From assembly GCF_023896955.1 (NCBI RefSeq), contig NZ_JAMHIW010000004.1, positions 372,001-436,000 on the forward strand: a stretch of 64,000 nucleotides of DNA, in the 5' to 3' direction. This DNA is from Micromonospora sp. RHAY321 (GTDB lineage Bacteria; Actinomycetota; Actinomycetes; Mycobacteriales; Micromonosporaceae). The notes under the pieces were generated by a model. That model did not search any database, was not told where the DNA came from, and saw nothing but the letters and a program-made list of their open reading frames with translations. This document shows positions 8,973 to 21,849 of the stretch, piece by piece. The position numbers were made by a program, and so were the translations under genes. Every line of letters begins with the position of its first letter. The first letter of the stretch is position 1.

Positions 8973-10337
8973 TCAGAGCCGTTCGAAGCCACGGGTCAGC
9001 TCCCAGTCGGTCACGGCGGCGTCGAAGGCGGCGATCTCCACCCGGGCCTGGTTGGCGTAGTGGGCGACCACCTCGTCGCCGAAGGCGTCCCGGGCCACCG
9101 CGGAGGACTCCCAGAGGGCCAGAGCCTCCCGCAGGGTGCCGGGCACCCGCTCGGCCTCCGGGTCGTCGTACGCGTTGCCGGTGCACTCCTCGCCCAGCTC
9201 CAGTTCGCGGTCGATGCCGTGCAGCGCGCCGGCGACCAGGCCGGCGATCGCCAGGTACGGGTTGACGTCGGCGCCGGGCACCCGGTTCTCCACCCGCATC
9301 CCCTGCCCGTGCCCGACCACCCGCAGCGCGCAGGTGCGGTTGTCCACCCCCCAGCGCAGGGCGGTCGGCGCGAACGATCCTGGCTGGTACCGCTTGTAGG
9401 AGTTGATGTTCGGGGCGAAGAGAAGGCTGAACTCGCGCATGGTGGCCAGCAGCCCCGCGAGCACCCGCTGCCCGGTCGCCGACAGGTGCGCCGGGCCGTC
9501 GCCGAGCATCGCCGAGGCCCCGGTGCGGTCGCGCAGCGAGAAGTGGATGTGGCAGGAGTTGCCCTCCCGCTCGTTCGGCTTGGCCATGAAGGTGATCGCC
9601 ATGCCCTCCTGGGCGGCGATCTCCTTCGCCCCGTTCTTGTAGATCACGTGCTGGTCGGCGCAGGCCACCGCCTCGTCGTAGCGGAAGGCGATCTCGTGCT
9701 GGCCGAGGTTGCACTCGCCCTTGGCGCTCTCCGGGGTCAGCCCCGCGCCGGCCATCTCGGTGCGGATCCGGCGCAGCAGCGGCTCGACCCGGGCGGTGCC
9801 GAGCAGGGAGTAGTCCACGTTGTACTGGTTGGCCGGGGTGAGGTCGCGGTACCCGCGGCGCCAGGCGTCCTCGTACGAGTCACGGAACAGCACGAACTCC
9901 AGCTCGGTCCCCGCGTACGCGGTCAGCCCGTGCCCGGCCAGCCGGTCCAACTGGCGGCGCAGGATCTGTCGGGGCGAGGCGACCACGTCGCCGGAGCCGT
10001 CCAGCCAGGCCAGGTCGGCCAGCAGGAGCGCGGACCCGGGCTGCCAGGGCGTCCGGCGCAGCGTGCCGAAGTCCGGCACCATCGCGAAGTCGCCGTAGCC
10101 GCTCTCCCAGCTCGACATCGCGTACCCGTCGACGGTGTTCATGTCGACGTCCACGGCGAGCAGGTAGTTGCAGCCCTCGCTGCCGTTGGCCACCACCTGG
10201 TCGAGGAAGTAGGGAGCGTGGAAGCGTTTGCCCTGCAGGCGGCCCTGCATGTCGACGAGGGCCAGCACCACCGTGTCGATCTCACCGTCGGCGACGGCGA
10301 CCCGCAGTTGTTCCAGCGTGAGCGGAGCTTTCCTCAT
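8973..10337 (-). CDS. glnA4: Glutamine-synthetase-like gamma-glutamyl-amine ligase, GlnA4 type
   Basis: 454 residues, glutamine synthetase fold with the N-terminal beta-grasp and C-terminal catalytic domains. Metal- and ATP-site motifs are visible: GTELEFVLF, the segment NLGQHEIAFR, and SCHIHFSL. The adenylylation Tyr region of true GlnA is not evident. Such paralogues ligate glutamate to amines: GlnA3 of Streptomyces acts on polyamines and GlnA4 on ethanolamine. ALDH, SDR and a PuuD-like hydrolase lie downstream and an APC permease upstream. The same set next to mapB, as I recall it, occurs in Mycobacterium tuberculosis around glnA4. The ATG has GGAGG seven bases upstream. The exact amine substrate is inferred. 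Confidence 0.8.
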   Translation of the reverse strand: MRKAPLTLEQLRVAVADGEIDTVVLALVDMQGRLQGKRFHAPYFLDQVVANGSEGCNYLLAVDVDMNTVDGYAMSSWESGYGDFAMVPDFGTLRRTPWQPGSALLLADLAWLDGSGDVVASPRQILRRQLDRLAGHGLTAYAGTELEFVLFRDSYEDAWRRGYRDLTPANQYNVDYSLLGTARVEPLLRRIRTEMAGAGLTPESAKGECNLGQHEIAFRYDEAVACADQHVIYKNGAKEIAAQEGMAITFMAKPNEREGNSCHIHFSLRDRTGASAMLGDGPAHLSATGQRVLAGLLATMREFSLLFAPNINSYKRYQPGSFAPTALRWGVDNRTCALRVVGHGQGMRVENRVPGADVNPYLAIAGLVAGALHGIDRELELGEECTGNAYDDPEAERVPGTLREALALWESSAVARDAFGDEVVAHYANQARVEIAAFDAAVTDWELTRGFERL

Positions 10338-10494
10338 TCGCGGGCCTCCATCACCAAGGTCTACCGGTCGAGCGGATCATCGTCAATGCCCGCTGCGGTC
10401 ACCCCCGCAAACGGGATCGCCCGGATGTGCGGAGGCGGTGGGCCGGGGCCGTACCGCGTCCCGGCCCGCCGGGCGGCGGACCGGGACGTCCGGG

Positions 10495-12081
10495 TCAGCC
10501 CGGCCCGTCGACCGGCGCCGGGTCGGGCGCCGGCGAGCGGTGCTCGACGGTACGCACCGGGCCGGTGAACCACTTCCGGGCCGAGGCGTACCACCACACG
10601 GCGACCACGAGCAGCACCCCGCCCACGGCCAGCGGCGCGTAGTTCACCGACGACCAGGTGAACCCGTCGTTGCCGGGCACGCCGGCGGGCACGATCGGCA
10701 GCACGAAGTAGACCGCGATGACCGCGATCTCGATCACCGCGATCCAGCCGAGCAGTTTGTACTTCCGCCCGAGCGTCCACGGCCCGGGGACGAACCGGTC
10801 GCCCATGCGCAGCCGCAGCGCGATCGGGATGAGGAAGGACAGGTAGAGCCCGAGCACCGCGACGGAGACGACCGCGTAGAAGGCGATCGGGATGCCGGCG
10901 GAGCTTTCGTAGAGCGCCGGCAGGGTGAGGACCAGGCCGGCCAGGGTGGCACCGATGATCGCGTTGGCCGGGGTGCCGTTGCGGTCCACCTTGGACCAGA
11001 GGCGCCAGCCGGGCACCGCCCGGTCGCGGCTGAACGCGTACGCCATCCGGCTCATCGAGGTCACGCAGCTCATCCCGCAGAAGAACTGCCCGATGGTGGA
11101 GATGATGATGACGATCTTGAAGAAGACCGGGGTCAGCGCCGACTCGAAGATGGCGCCGGAGAAGCCGCCGGCGGCGTTGACCGCCTCGACGTCGGTGGCG
11201 GCGAAGAGGAACGCCAGCAGCAGGATCCAGCCACCGACCGCCGAGTAGAAGATCGACTGCCAGAGCCCGCGCGCGGCGGCCTGCGACGCGCCCCGGGTCT
11301 CCTCCGAGACGTGCGCGCAGGCGTCGAAGCCGGTGATCGTGTACTGGGTGAGCAGGAAGCCCAGCGGCAACACGTAGAACCAGAAGATCAGCCCGCCGGT
11401 GTCCCCGTCACCGAAGCCGGAGTTGTTGAACCGCTCGGTGAACACGAACTGGAAGCTCTGGTGGTTGTCCGGGACGAGGATCAGGATGGCCACCACGACG
11501 GCCGCCCCGGCCACGTGCCACCAGACCGAGACGTTCTGCAGGACGTCGATGATCCGGTGCCCGAAGACGTTGATCAGCCCGTGCAGCACCAGGATGATCA
11601 CGAAGAGGACGAACGCCTGACGCAGCGTGCCCGCCCAACCGTCGAACAGCGCCGACAGGGTGAGGTTGAGGAACGTGGCGCAGCCGTAGTCGACCGAGGC
11701 GGTGACCGCCACCAGGCCGATCAGGTTCAACCAGCCGGTGAACCAGCCGTGCACCGGGCGGCCCATGGTCGCCGCCCACCAGTAGATCCCGCCGGCGGTC
11801 GGGTACGCCGACACCAGCTCCGCCATGCAGAAGCCGATGATCAGGATGAAGAGCGAGATCAGCGGCCAGCCCCAGGAGATGGCGACCGGACCGCCGTTGT
11901 TCCACGCCTGGCCGAACGTGGTGAAGCAGCCGGCCAGGATCGAGATGATCGAGAACGAGATGGCGAAGTTGGAGAAGCCACTCCACTTGCGGCGCAGCTC
12001 CTGTTTGTAGCCGAGTTCGGCGAGCCGTCGGGCGTCGTCGTCCATCGGTTGCTCGGCGGTTGGCACGGGGGTCGTTGCCAC
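10495..12081 (-). CDS. APC-superfamily amino acid/amine permease
   Basis: 528 residues with about 12 hydrophobic helices. The N-terminal segment SGFSNFAISFSIISILAG and the helix carrying ELVSAYPTAGGIYWW are typical of the GABA/choline/polyamine branch of the APC superfamily. GTG at 12081 was chosen because GGGAGG lies upstream at normal spacing; an upstream extension to 12315 lacks family sequence. It is transcribed in the same direction as glnA4, 157 bases upstream of it, and probably imports the amine that GlnA4 then glutamylates. The substrate could be ethanolamine, a polyamine or GABA. Confidence 0.85.
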   Translation of the reverse strand: MATTPVPTAEQPMDDDARRLAELGYKQELRRKWSGFSNFAISFSIISILAGCFTTFGQAWNNGGPVAISWGWPLISLFILIIGFCMAELVSAYPTAGGIYWWAATMGRPVHGWFTGWLNLIGLVAVTASVDYGCATFLNLTLSALFDGWAGTLRQAFVLFVIILVLHGLINVFGHRIIDVLQNVSVWWHVAGAAVVVAILILVPDNHQSFQFVFTERFNNSGFGDGDTGGLIFWFYVLPLGFLLTQYTITGFDACAHVSEETRGASQAAARGLWQSIFYSAVGGWILLLAFLFAATDVEAVNAAGGFSGAIFESALTPVFFKIVIIISTIGQFFCGMSCVTSMSRMAYAFSRDRAVPGWRLWSKVDRNGTPANAIIGATLAGLVLTLPALYESSAGIPIAFYAVVSVAVLGLYLSFLIPIALRLRMGDRFVPGPWTLGRKYKLLGWIAVIEIAVIAVYFVLPIVPAGVPGNDGFTWSSVNYAPLAVGGVLLVVAVWWYASARKWFTGPVRTVEHRSPAPDPAPVDGPG

Positions 12082-12290
12082 TGCACACCTCCCTGAGGTG
12101 GTTCCGCGTGCGAGTGGGCAAAGTGTCGTCCCGTCGATCAAGACGGTCAATACGTAGTCGGTGGGAATCTCACCGCCGGCCCGGCTAATTGCGTTGCCGC
12201 CCGGCCAGCCCGGACGGCATCCTTGACCTCGTGACCAGGCCCGTTCGCGACGGGCCCCCGCCGGGCACTCGGACCGCCCGGCACCGCGGC

Positions 12291-12351
12291 GGCGCGGGGC
12301 ACACCTCTCTCTCACCTACGGCATCAGCCGTACCCAAAAGTGCCCCGCGCC
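12291..12351. repeat. Nested palindrome with GGCGCGGGGCAC arms
   Basis: Arms 12291-12302 and 12340-12351 are perfect 12-bp inverted repeats. The loop between them contains a second hairpin, TACGGC-ATCA-GCCGTA (12317-12332). It may act as a terminator-like structure or be a mobile palindromic repeat. No U-run follows directly. Confidence 0.6.
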
Positions 12352-12371
12352 CGCCCTCCCCTTTTCCCTCG

Positions 12372-12427
12372 TGATCAAGAGGTCTGCGTCAGGCGCGGCC
12401 CGGGATATGACGCGGACCTCTTGATCA
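12372..12427. repeat. Palindromic repeat, TGATCAAGAGGT family, copy 1
   Basis: Arms 12372-12391 and 12408-12427 are 20-bp inverted repeats with one mismatch around a 16-base loop. A related copy lies at 43291-43348, sharing TTGATCAAGAGGT at its ends but not the inside of the element. That sharing marks it as a dispersed repeat rather than a gene-specific terminator. Confidence 0.7.
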
Positions 12428-12448
12428 ACAGGGTGAAAAAGGGAGGGT

Positions 12449-12949
12449 TCAGGTCAGGAGGAGGCCGGTTGTCCAGAGGGCTGCGATCATCAGGCCGGCG
12501 AGGAACTCCACCAGCATCGACAGGCCGGCGGCCTTGAGGGCCTGCACGGTGGACGGCCAGGCGAGCTGGTTGCTGCCCAGCCGAAGCCGTTCCGCCGCCC
12601 AGACCCCGGCGACGAAGCCGAGCACCAGCCCGACGATCGGCACCACGAAGAACCCGACGATTCCGAGCACCCCGCCGGCGAGCAGCGTGGACGTCGGCAC
12701 GCCGGTACGTTTCAGGTTCCGCCCGGGCCACGCGTACTTGATCACGGTGCCGCCGGCGGCGACCAGCGTCGCGGCGGCGAACACCGCCCATCCGCCCGGG
12801 CCGGCGCCGCCGAAGATCGCCCAGAGCAGCACGCCGCCCCAGCACAGTGGCAGCGCCGGCAGGCCGGGCACCACCACGCCCGCCAACCCGGCGAGGATGG
12901 CCAGCGCGGCCACCACGGTCACCGCCGTCTGCGAGTCCGTCAGGTCCAC
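12449..12949 (-). CDS. DUF456-family small membrane protein
   Basis: 166 residues with about four or five hydrophobic helices (for example AALAILAGLAGVVVPGLPAL). The VVPGLPALPLCWGGVLLW motif and the later GFFVVPIVGLVLGFVAGV match the DUF456 family, whose function is unknown. GTG at 12949 has AAGGTGG six bases upstream and was preferred over GTG at 12970. It is a monocistron between repeat elements and the GGDEF/EAL gene. Location is the cytoplasmic membrane. Confidence 0.75.
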   Translation of the reverse strand: MDLTDSQTAVTVVAALAILAGLAGVVVPGLPALPLCWGGVLLWAIFGGAGPGGWAVFAAATLVAAGGTVIKYAWPGRNLKRTGVPTSTLLAGGVLGIVGFFVVPIVGLVLGFVAGVWAAERLRLGSNQLAWPSTVQALKAAGLSMLVEFLAGLMIAALWTTGLLLT

Positions 12950-13057
12950 GCCGCCACCTTCCGTCGCCACCGTCGCGGCCCACCCGGCCGGACGGATCCC
13001 CCGCTCACGCCGCCGGCCGCCGCACAGCCAGCTCGCGCCCCGGCCCGCCGACAGGCA

Positions 13058-15220
13058 TCACGCCATCGCCAGAGCCAGCCGGGCGGTGATCGTCTCGGCC
13101 GGGGCCGGCGCGCCGAAGAACCGCCCCTGCCCGGTGTCGCAGCGCAGCGCCCGTAGCCGCTCCGCCTGCACCCCGGTCTCCACCGCCTCGGCGGTGACCC
13201 ACAGCTCCAGCGCGTGCGCCAGGCGGACCAGCGCGTCCACGATCCGCTCGTCGCGGTGGTCAGCCGCGATGTCCGTCCCGTCGGCGCGGATGCCCTCGAC
13301 AAACGGCCCGGCCAGCTTCAGACAGTGGATCGGCAGCCGCCGCAGGTACGCCAGGTTGGAGTACCCGGTGCCGAAGTCGTCCACCGCCAGCCGGACGCCC
13401 AGCGCCGCCAGCCGGTGCAGGCTGCGCAGGGGCTCGTCGGTGCTGCCCATCACGGCGCTCTCGGTCAGCTCCAGTTGGAGCAACTCCGCCGGCAGCCCCG
13501 TGGTACGCAGCGCGTCGGCCACGGTGTCCACGATCGCCGGGTCGTCGGCCTGTCGGGCAGCCAGGTTGACGCTGACCACCAGTCGGGCGTCGGGGAACTC
13601 CTGCCGCCACCGCTCGGCGTCCCGGCAGGCCTGCCGCAGCACCCACTCACCGAGCCGCACGATCAGCCCCGTCTCCTCGGCCAGGCCGATGAACCGGTCC
13701 GGCCCGATCAGGCCCAGCTCCGGGTGCTCCCAGCGGACCAGCGCCTCCACCGCGAGCATGGTGCCCTCCAGCAGCGACACGATCGGCTGGTAGTGCAGCA
13801 CGAACTCGCCCCGGTCCAGCGCCGCCGGCAGCCCGGCGACCAGCGCCGACCGGGCGATGTCCCGGGCGCTGCGCTCCGGGTCGTAGACGGCCCACCGGCC
13901 CCGGCCCGCCGCCTTGGCCCAGTAGAGCGTCGTGTCCGCGGCCTTCATCAGCTCCGACGCGGTGGTCTCCCCGGCCGGGCACTCCACGATGCCGACGCTC
14001 GCCGAGACGGCCAACTGCTGGTCGCCGACGTGCATCGGGGCGGCGACGGCGGCCAGCGCGGCCTTCGCCACGGCCACCGCGTCGTCGATGTCGTCCCCGC
14101 CGTCGACGAGGATGACGAACTCGTCGCCGCCCATCCGGGCGACCAGGTGGCCGTGGTCGGCCACACACGCGGCCAGCCGCCGGGCGATCATCACCAGCAG
14201 CCGGTCACCGAGATCGTGGCCCAGGCTGTCGTTGATCGTCTTGAAGCCGTCCAGGTCGAGGAAGCACACGCCGACCCGCCGACCCGGCCCGGCGGTGTCC
14301 AGGACCCGGCCCAGCGTCTCGAAGAACAGCGTCCGGTTGGGCAGCCCGGTCAGCGGGTCGTGCAGCGCCTGGAAGCGCAGCCGCTGCTGGAGCTCGTACC
14401 GCTCGGTGATGTCCTCGATCATCGCCACCGTGAACCGGGGCCGGCCGTCGTCGTGCCGGATCAGCGAGACCGCCAGATCCGTCCACACCACGCTGCCGTC
14501 CTTGCGGTGGTAGCGCTTCTCCACCCGGACCGAGTCCTGCTTGCCCTCGATCAGCTCCTGGTACAGCTCCCACATCCCGGCGGCGTCGTCGGCGTGGAAC
14601 AGCCCCGCCACGTTGGTGTCGCGCAGCTCCTCGATCGAGTAGCCGAGCATGTCGGCGAACGACTGGTTGACGTCGATGATCCGGCCGTCCACCCCGGCGA
14701 TGCCGATCCCGATCGCGGCACCCGTGAAGACCGCCCGGAACCGCGCCTCGCTGTCGCGCAACGCCTGCTCGACCTCGTCGCGCGCCTGCCAGGCCGACCG
14801 GGCGATCCGCTCCTGCTGGGTGAAGGTGCGGTCGCGCAGCGCGCGGGCGAACCCGGCGGCCAGCCCGCCCTGCACCGCCGCGATCCGTTCGGTCAGGTCC
14901 GCCGGCCGGTCGTCGGCGGCCAGCACGCGGCGGGGAAAGTCCTCACCGAGGGCCCGCAGCGACCACTCCAGCGCCCGAGGCTCGGTCAGGTGCGCCTCCA
15001 CCAGGGCCCGACCGACCTCCTCGGCGGGACGGGCCGAGAACGGCTCGGCCCGTACCGCCTGGGCCAGCCGTACCGTGTGCACCAGCAGCAGCCGCTCGAT
15101 CTCGGCCGCGCTGTGCGGCACGAAACCGAGGCGGCGTACCGCGCGGGCCCAGTCGGCGGCGTAGCCCTGGGCATCGGCACGGCCGACGTCGACCCCGACG
15201 GGATCCGGGACGGCGGCCAC
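13058..15220 (-). CDS. PAS-GGDEF-EAL cyclic-di-GMP signalling protein
   Basis: 720 residues, soluble. An Ala/Arg-rich helical N-terminal region (about 1-165) precedes a PAS domain (170-275), a GGDEF domain (285-440, intact GGDEF at 364-368) and an EAL domain (455-715, EAL at 492-494 with the ELTES and DDFGTGYSNL motifs). The residues where an RxxD product-inhibition site would lie read DHGH, so feedback inhibition may be lost. KLA replaces the common KID in the EAL domain, while the Lys is kept. Both synthesis and hydrolysis of c-di-GMP are possible. GTG at 15220 was chosen: it lies four bases after the stop of the methyltransferase gene, which implies coupling. An ATG at 15295 would overlap that gene by 71 bases. 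Confidence 0.88.
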   Translation of the reverse strand: MAAVPDPVGVDVGRADAQGYAADWARAVRRLGFVPHSAAEIERLLLVHTVRLAQAVRAEPFSARPAEEVGRALVEAHLTEPRALEWSLRALGEDFPRRVLAADDRPADLTERIAAVQGGLAAGFARALRDRTFTQQERIARSAWQARDEVEQALRDSEARFRAVFTGAAIGIGIAGVDGRIIDVNQSFADMLGYSIEELRDTNVAGLFHADDAAGMWELYQELIEGKQDSVRVEKRYHRKDGSVVWTDLAVSLIRHDDGRPRFTVAMIEDITERYELQQRLRFQALHDPLTGLPNRTLFFETLGRVLDTAGPGRRVGVCFLDLDGFKTINDSLGHDLGDRLLVMIARRLAACVADHGHLVARMGGDEFVILVDGGDDIDDAVAVAKAALAAVAAPMHVGDQQLAVSASVGIVECPAGETTASELMKAADTTLYWAKAAGRGRWAVYDPERSARDIARSALVAGLPAALDRGEFVLHYQPIVSLLEGTMLAVEALVRWEHPELGLIGPDRFIGLAEETGLIVRLGEWVLRQACRDAERWRQEFPDARLVVSVNLAARQADDPAIVDTVADALRTTGLPAELLQLELTESAVMGSTDEPLRSLHRLAALGVRLAVDDFGTGYSNLAYLRRLPIHCLKLAGPFVEGIRADGTDIAADHRDERIVDALVRLAHALELWVTAEAVETGVQAERLRALRCDTGQGRFFGAPAPAETITARLALAMA

Positions 15221-15224
15221 GGGA

Positions 15225-16037
15225 TCAGCCGGCGGGCTGGTCGTACCGGGCGACTGCCCCGAACGCGCCGAACCGCTCGGGGTGTTCGTCCACATCCGAC
15301 GGTGAGTCGGGACGCCAGAGCGGCATGTGCACCACGCCCGGTTCGAGGATCGTCCAGTCGCCGAAGAAGCCGGTCACCTGCGCGCGGGAGCGCAGCGTGA
15401 TCTCGGTGTCCGTCCGTGCGGAGAGCCGCTGGGCGTCCAGCATCTCCTGCGGCTGGTCCTCGAAGGTGGAGTGCGAGATGACCAGGAAGCTGCCGGGCGC
15501 GGCGGCGGCCCGCAGGGTGGCCAGGATGTCCTCGGGCCGGTCGGCGTCCGGGACGAAGTGCACCACCCCGGCGAGCAGGATGCCCATCGGCCGGCTGAAG
15601 TCGATCAACCCGAGCCGCCGGGTCTCGGCGAGGATCCGCTCCGGCTCGCGCAGATCGGCGTGGATCACCCCGGTCAACTCGTTGCCGGCGAGCAGCTCCC
15701 GGCTGTGCGCCACGGCCACCGGGTCGATGTCGACGTAGACCACCCGGGCCTTGGGGTTCGCCCCCTGGGCCACCTCGTGCACGTTGCCCACGGTGGGAAT
15801 TCCGGAGCCGATGTCGAGGAACTGGTCGATGCCGGCATCGAGCAGGGCCCGGACGGCCCGGCGCAGGAACTCCCGGCCGGAGCGCATGGTGGCGGCGAGG
15901 TTCGGGGTCATGCTGGCGATCTGCTCGGCCAACTGTCGGTCGATCTCGAAGTTGTGCGCACCGCCCAGGAAATAGTCGTACACCCGGGCCGCGCTCGGCC
16001 TGGTCAGATCGATCTCGGTCGGCAGTGCGTCCGGCAT
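15225..16037 (-). CDS. SAM-dependent methyltransferase of the DUF574 (Methyltransf_19) family
   Basis: 270 residues. The N-terminal signature SAARVYDYFLGGAHNFEIDR and the SAM-binding loop FLDIGSGIPTVGNVHEVAQ define this actinobacterial family, which is greatly expanded in Streptomyces and Micromonospora and has no settled substrates. ARVVYVDIDPVAV binds the ribose of SAM. The gene is read together with the downstream GGDEF/EAL gene, only four bases apart, which suggests a functional link to c-di-GMP signalling that has not been described as far as I know (inferred). Confidence 0.82.
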   Translation of the reverse strand: MPDALPTEIDLTRPSAARVYDYFLGGAHNFEIDRQLAEQIASMTPNLAATMRSGREFLRRAVRALLDAGIDQFLDIGSGIPTVGNVHEVAQGANPKARVVYVDIDPVAVAHSRELLAGNELTGVIHADLREPERILAETRRLGLIDFSRPMGILLAGVVHFVPDADRPEDILATLRAAAAPGSFLVISHSTFEDQPQEMLDAQRLSARTDTEITLRSRAQVTGFFGDWTILEPGVVHMPLWRPDSPSDVDEHPERFGAFGAVARYDQPAG

Positions 16038-16189
16038 GAGCGTGCTCCCCAGTTCATCGCCGCGGCGCGGGACGGCACCGGCGTCGGCGGGCGCGCACGA
16101 CCACCGGCCGACCCGCGGGTCGTGTGGTGTGGACCACTCTAGGCCGCCGACTGCCGCGTCCGGGAGATCCCTTCAGGCTCTTTCCGTGC

Positions 16190-17395
<1,206 letters not shown>

Positions 17396-17501
17396 CGCGA
17401 GTCCTTCGGGGTGGGGGCGGCGGGGGGTGGTGGCACCCACCGGGGTCGGGTGGGCTACCGAGGGCCAGGATATCCGCGCCGGCAGCGGATAGGTTGACGG
17501 C

Positions 17502-18459
17502 ATGGCCCGGGCCCAGTTCAGCGCAGAGACCAGCGGCGGTGGTGCTTTCGTCCGCCAGCCCAACCGGTTCACCGGCCGCGTGACACCGGACTCGACCTCC
17601 CCGCCCGGCGGTGGCCCCGACGAGCAGGACCGCTGGCCGCTGGAGGCCGGCCGCTACCGCCTGATCTGGTGCCGCGCCTGCCCGTGGGCGCACCGCGCCC
17701 GGATCGTGCGGGGCCTGCTCGGGCTGGACGACGCGATCTCGCTGGGCACCGTCGACCCGATCCGGGACGAGCGGGGCTGGGCGTTCGCCCTCGACCCGGA
17801 CGGCTTCGACCCCGTCCTCGGCGTCAGCTTCCTCTCCGAGGCGTACCTGGCGACCGACCCGGACTACACCGGGCGGGTGACCGTGCCGGCGCTGGTCGAC
17901 ACACTGACCGGTCGGGTGGTCACCAACGACTACCCGCAGCTCACGCTCGACTTCTCCACCGAGTGGCGGCGGTTGCACGCCCCCGACGCACCGGATCTGT
18001 ACCCGGCGGACCTGCGCCCCGAGATGGACGCGCTGATGGCCGAGATCCACACCGACGTCAACAACGGCGTGTACCGGTGCGGCTTCGCGACCTCCCAGGA
18101 GGCGTACGACGAGGCGTTCCGGGCGCTCTTCGCCCGGCTGGACGCGCTCTCCGAGCGGCTGGCCGGGCAGCGGTACCTGATGGGCGACGCGATCACCGAG
18201 GCCGACGTGCGGCTGTTCACGACGCTCGTCCGCTTCGACGCCGCCTACCACGGGCACTTCAAGTGCAACCGGCAGAAGCTCACCGAGATGCCGGTGCTGT
18301 GGGCGTACGCCCGGGACCTGTTCCAGACCCCGGGCTTCGGCGAGACGGTGGACTTCGACCACATCAAGCGGCACTACTACGGCACCCACCGGGAGATCAA
18401 CCCGACCGGCATCGTGCCGTTCGGTCCCGACGAGGCCGGCTGGACCACGCCGCACGGGC

Positions 18460-18467
<8 letters not shown>
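17502..18467 (+). CDS. Glutathionyl-hydroquinone reductase-like protein (Xi-class GST)
   Basis: 321 residues, YqjG/ECM4 family. The redox-active Cys60 is in RACPWAHR, and the C-terminal helical GST domain includes NNGVYRCGFATSQEAYDEAF. The family removes a thiol from conjugated hydroquinones. Actinobacteria lack glutathione and use mycothiol, so the cofactor is probably mycothiol (inferred). A second Cys at 57 lies three residues before the active Cys and is noteworthy. The stop overlaps the start of the next membrane protein gene by eight bases, so the two form an operon. Confidence 0.88.
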
Positions 18468-21803
<3,336 letters not shown>

Positions 21804-21849
21804 CCGCCACCGGTGGGCCGCTGCCGAGCCGGCAGCCGCCCACCGGCCG

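Larger units (their letters stand above)
12082..12448. other. 367-bp gap with two palindromic elements
   Basis: This gap between the permease start and the DUF456 gene holds no recognisable gene. Its first 200 bases include the permease promoter region, where no clear -10/-35 pair stands out. Its last 160 bases are taken up by two separate palindromes listed below. Confidence 0.6.
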
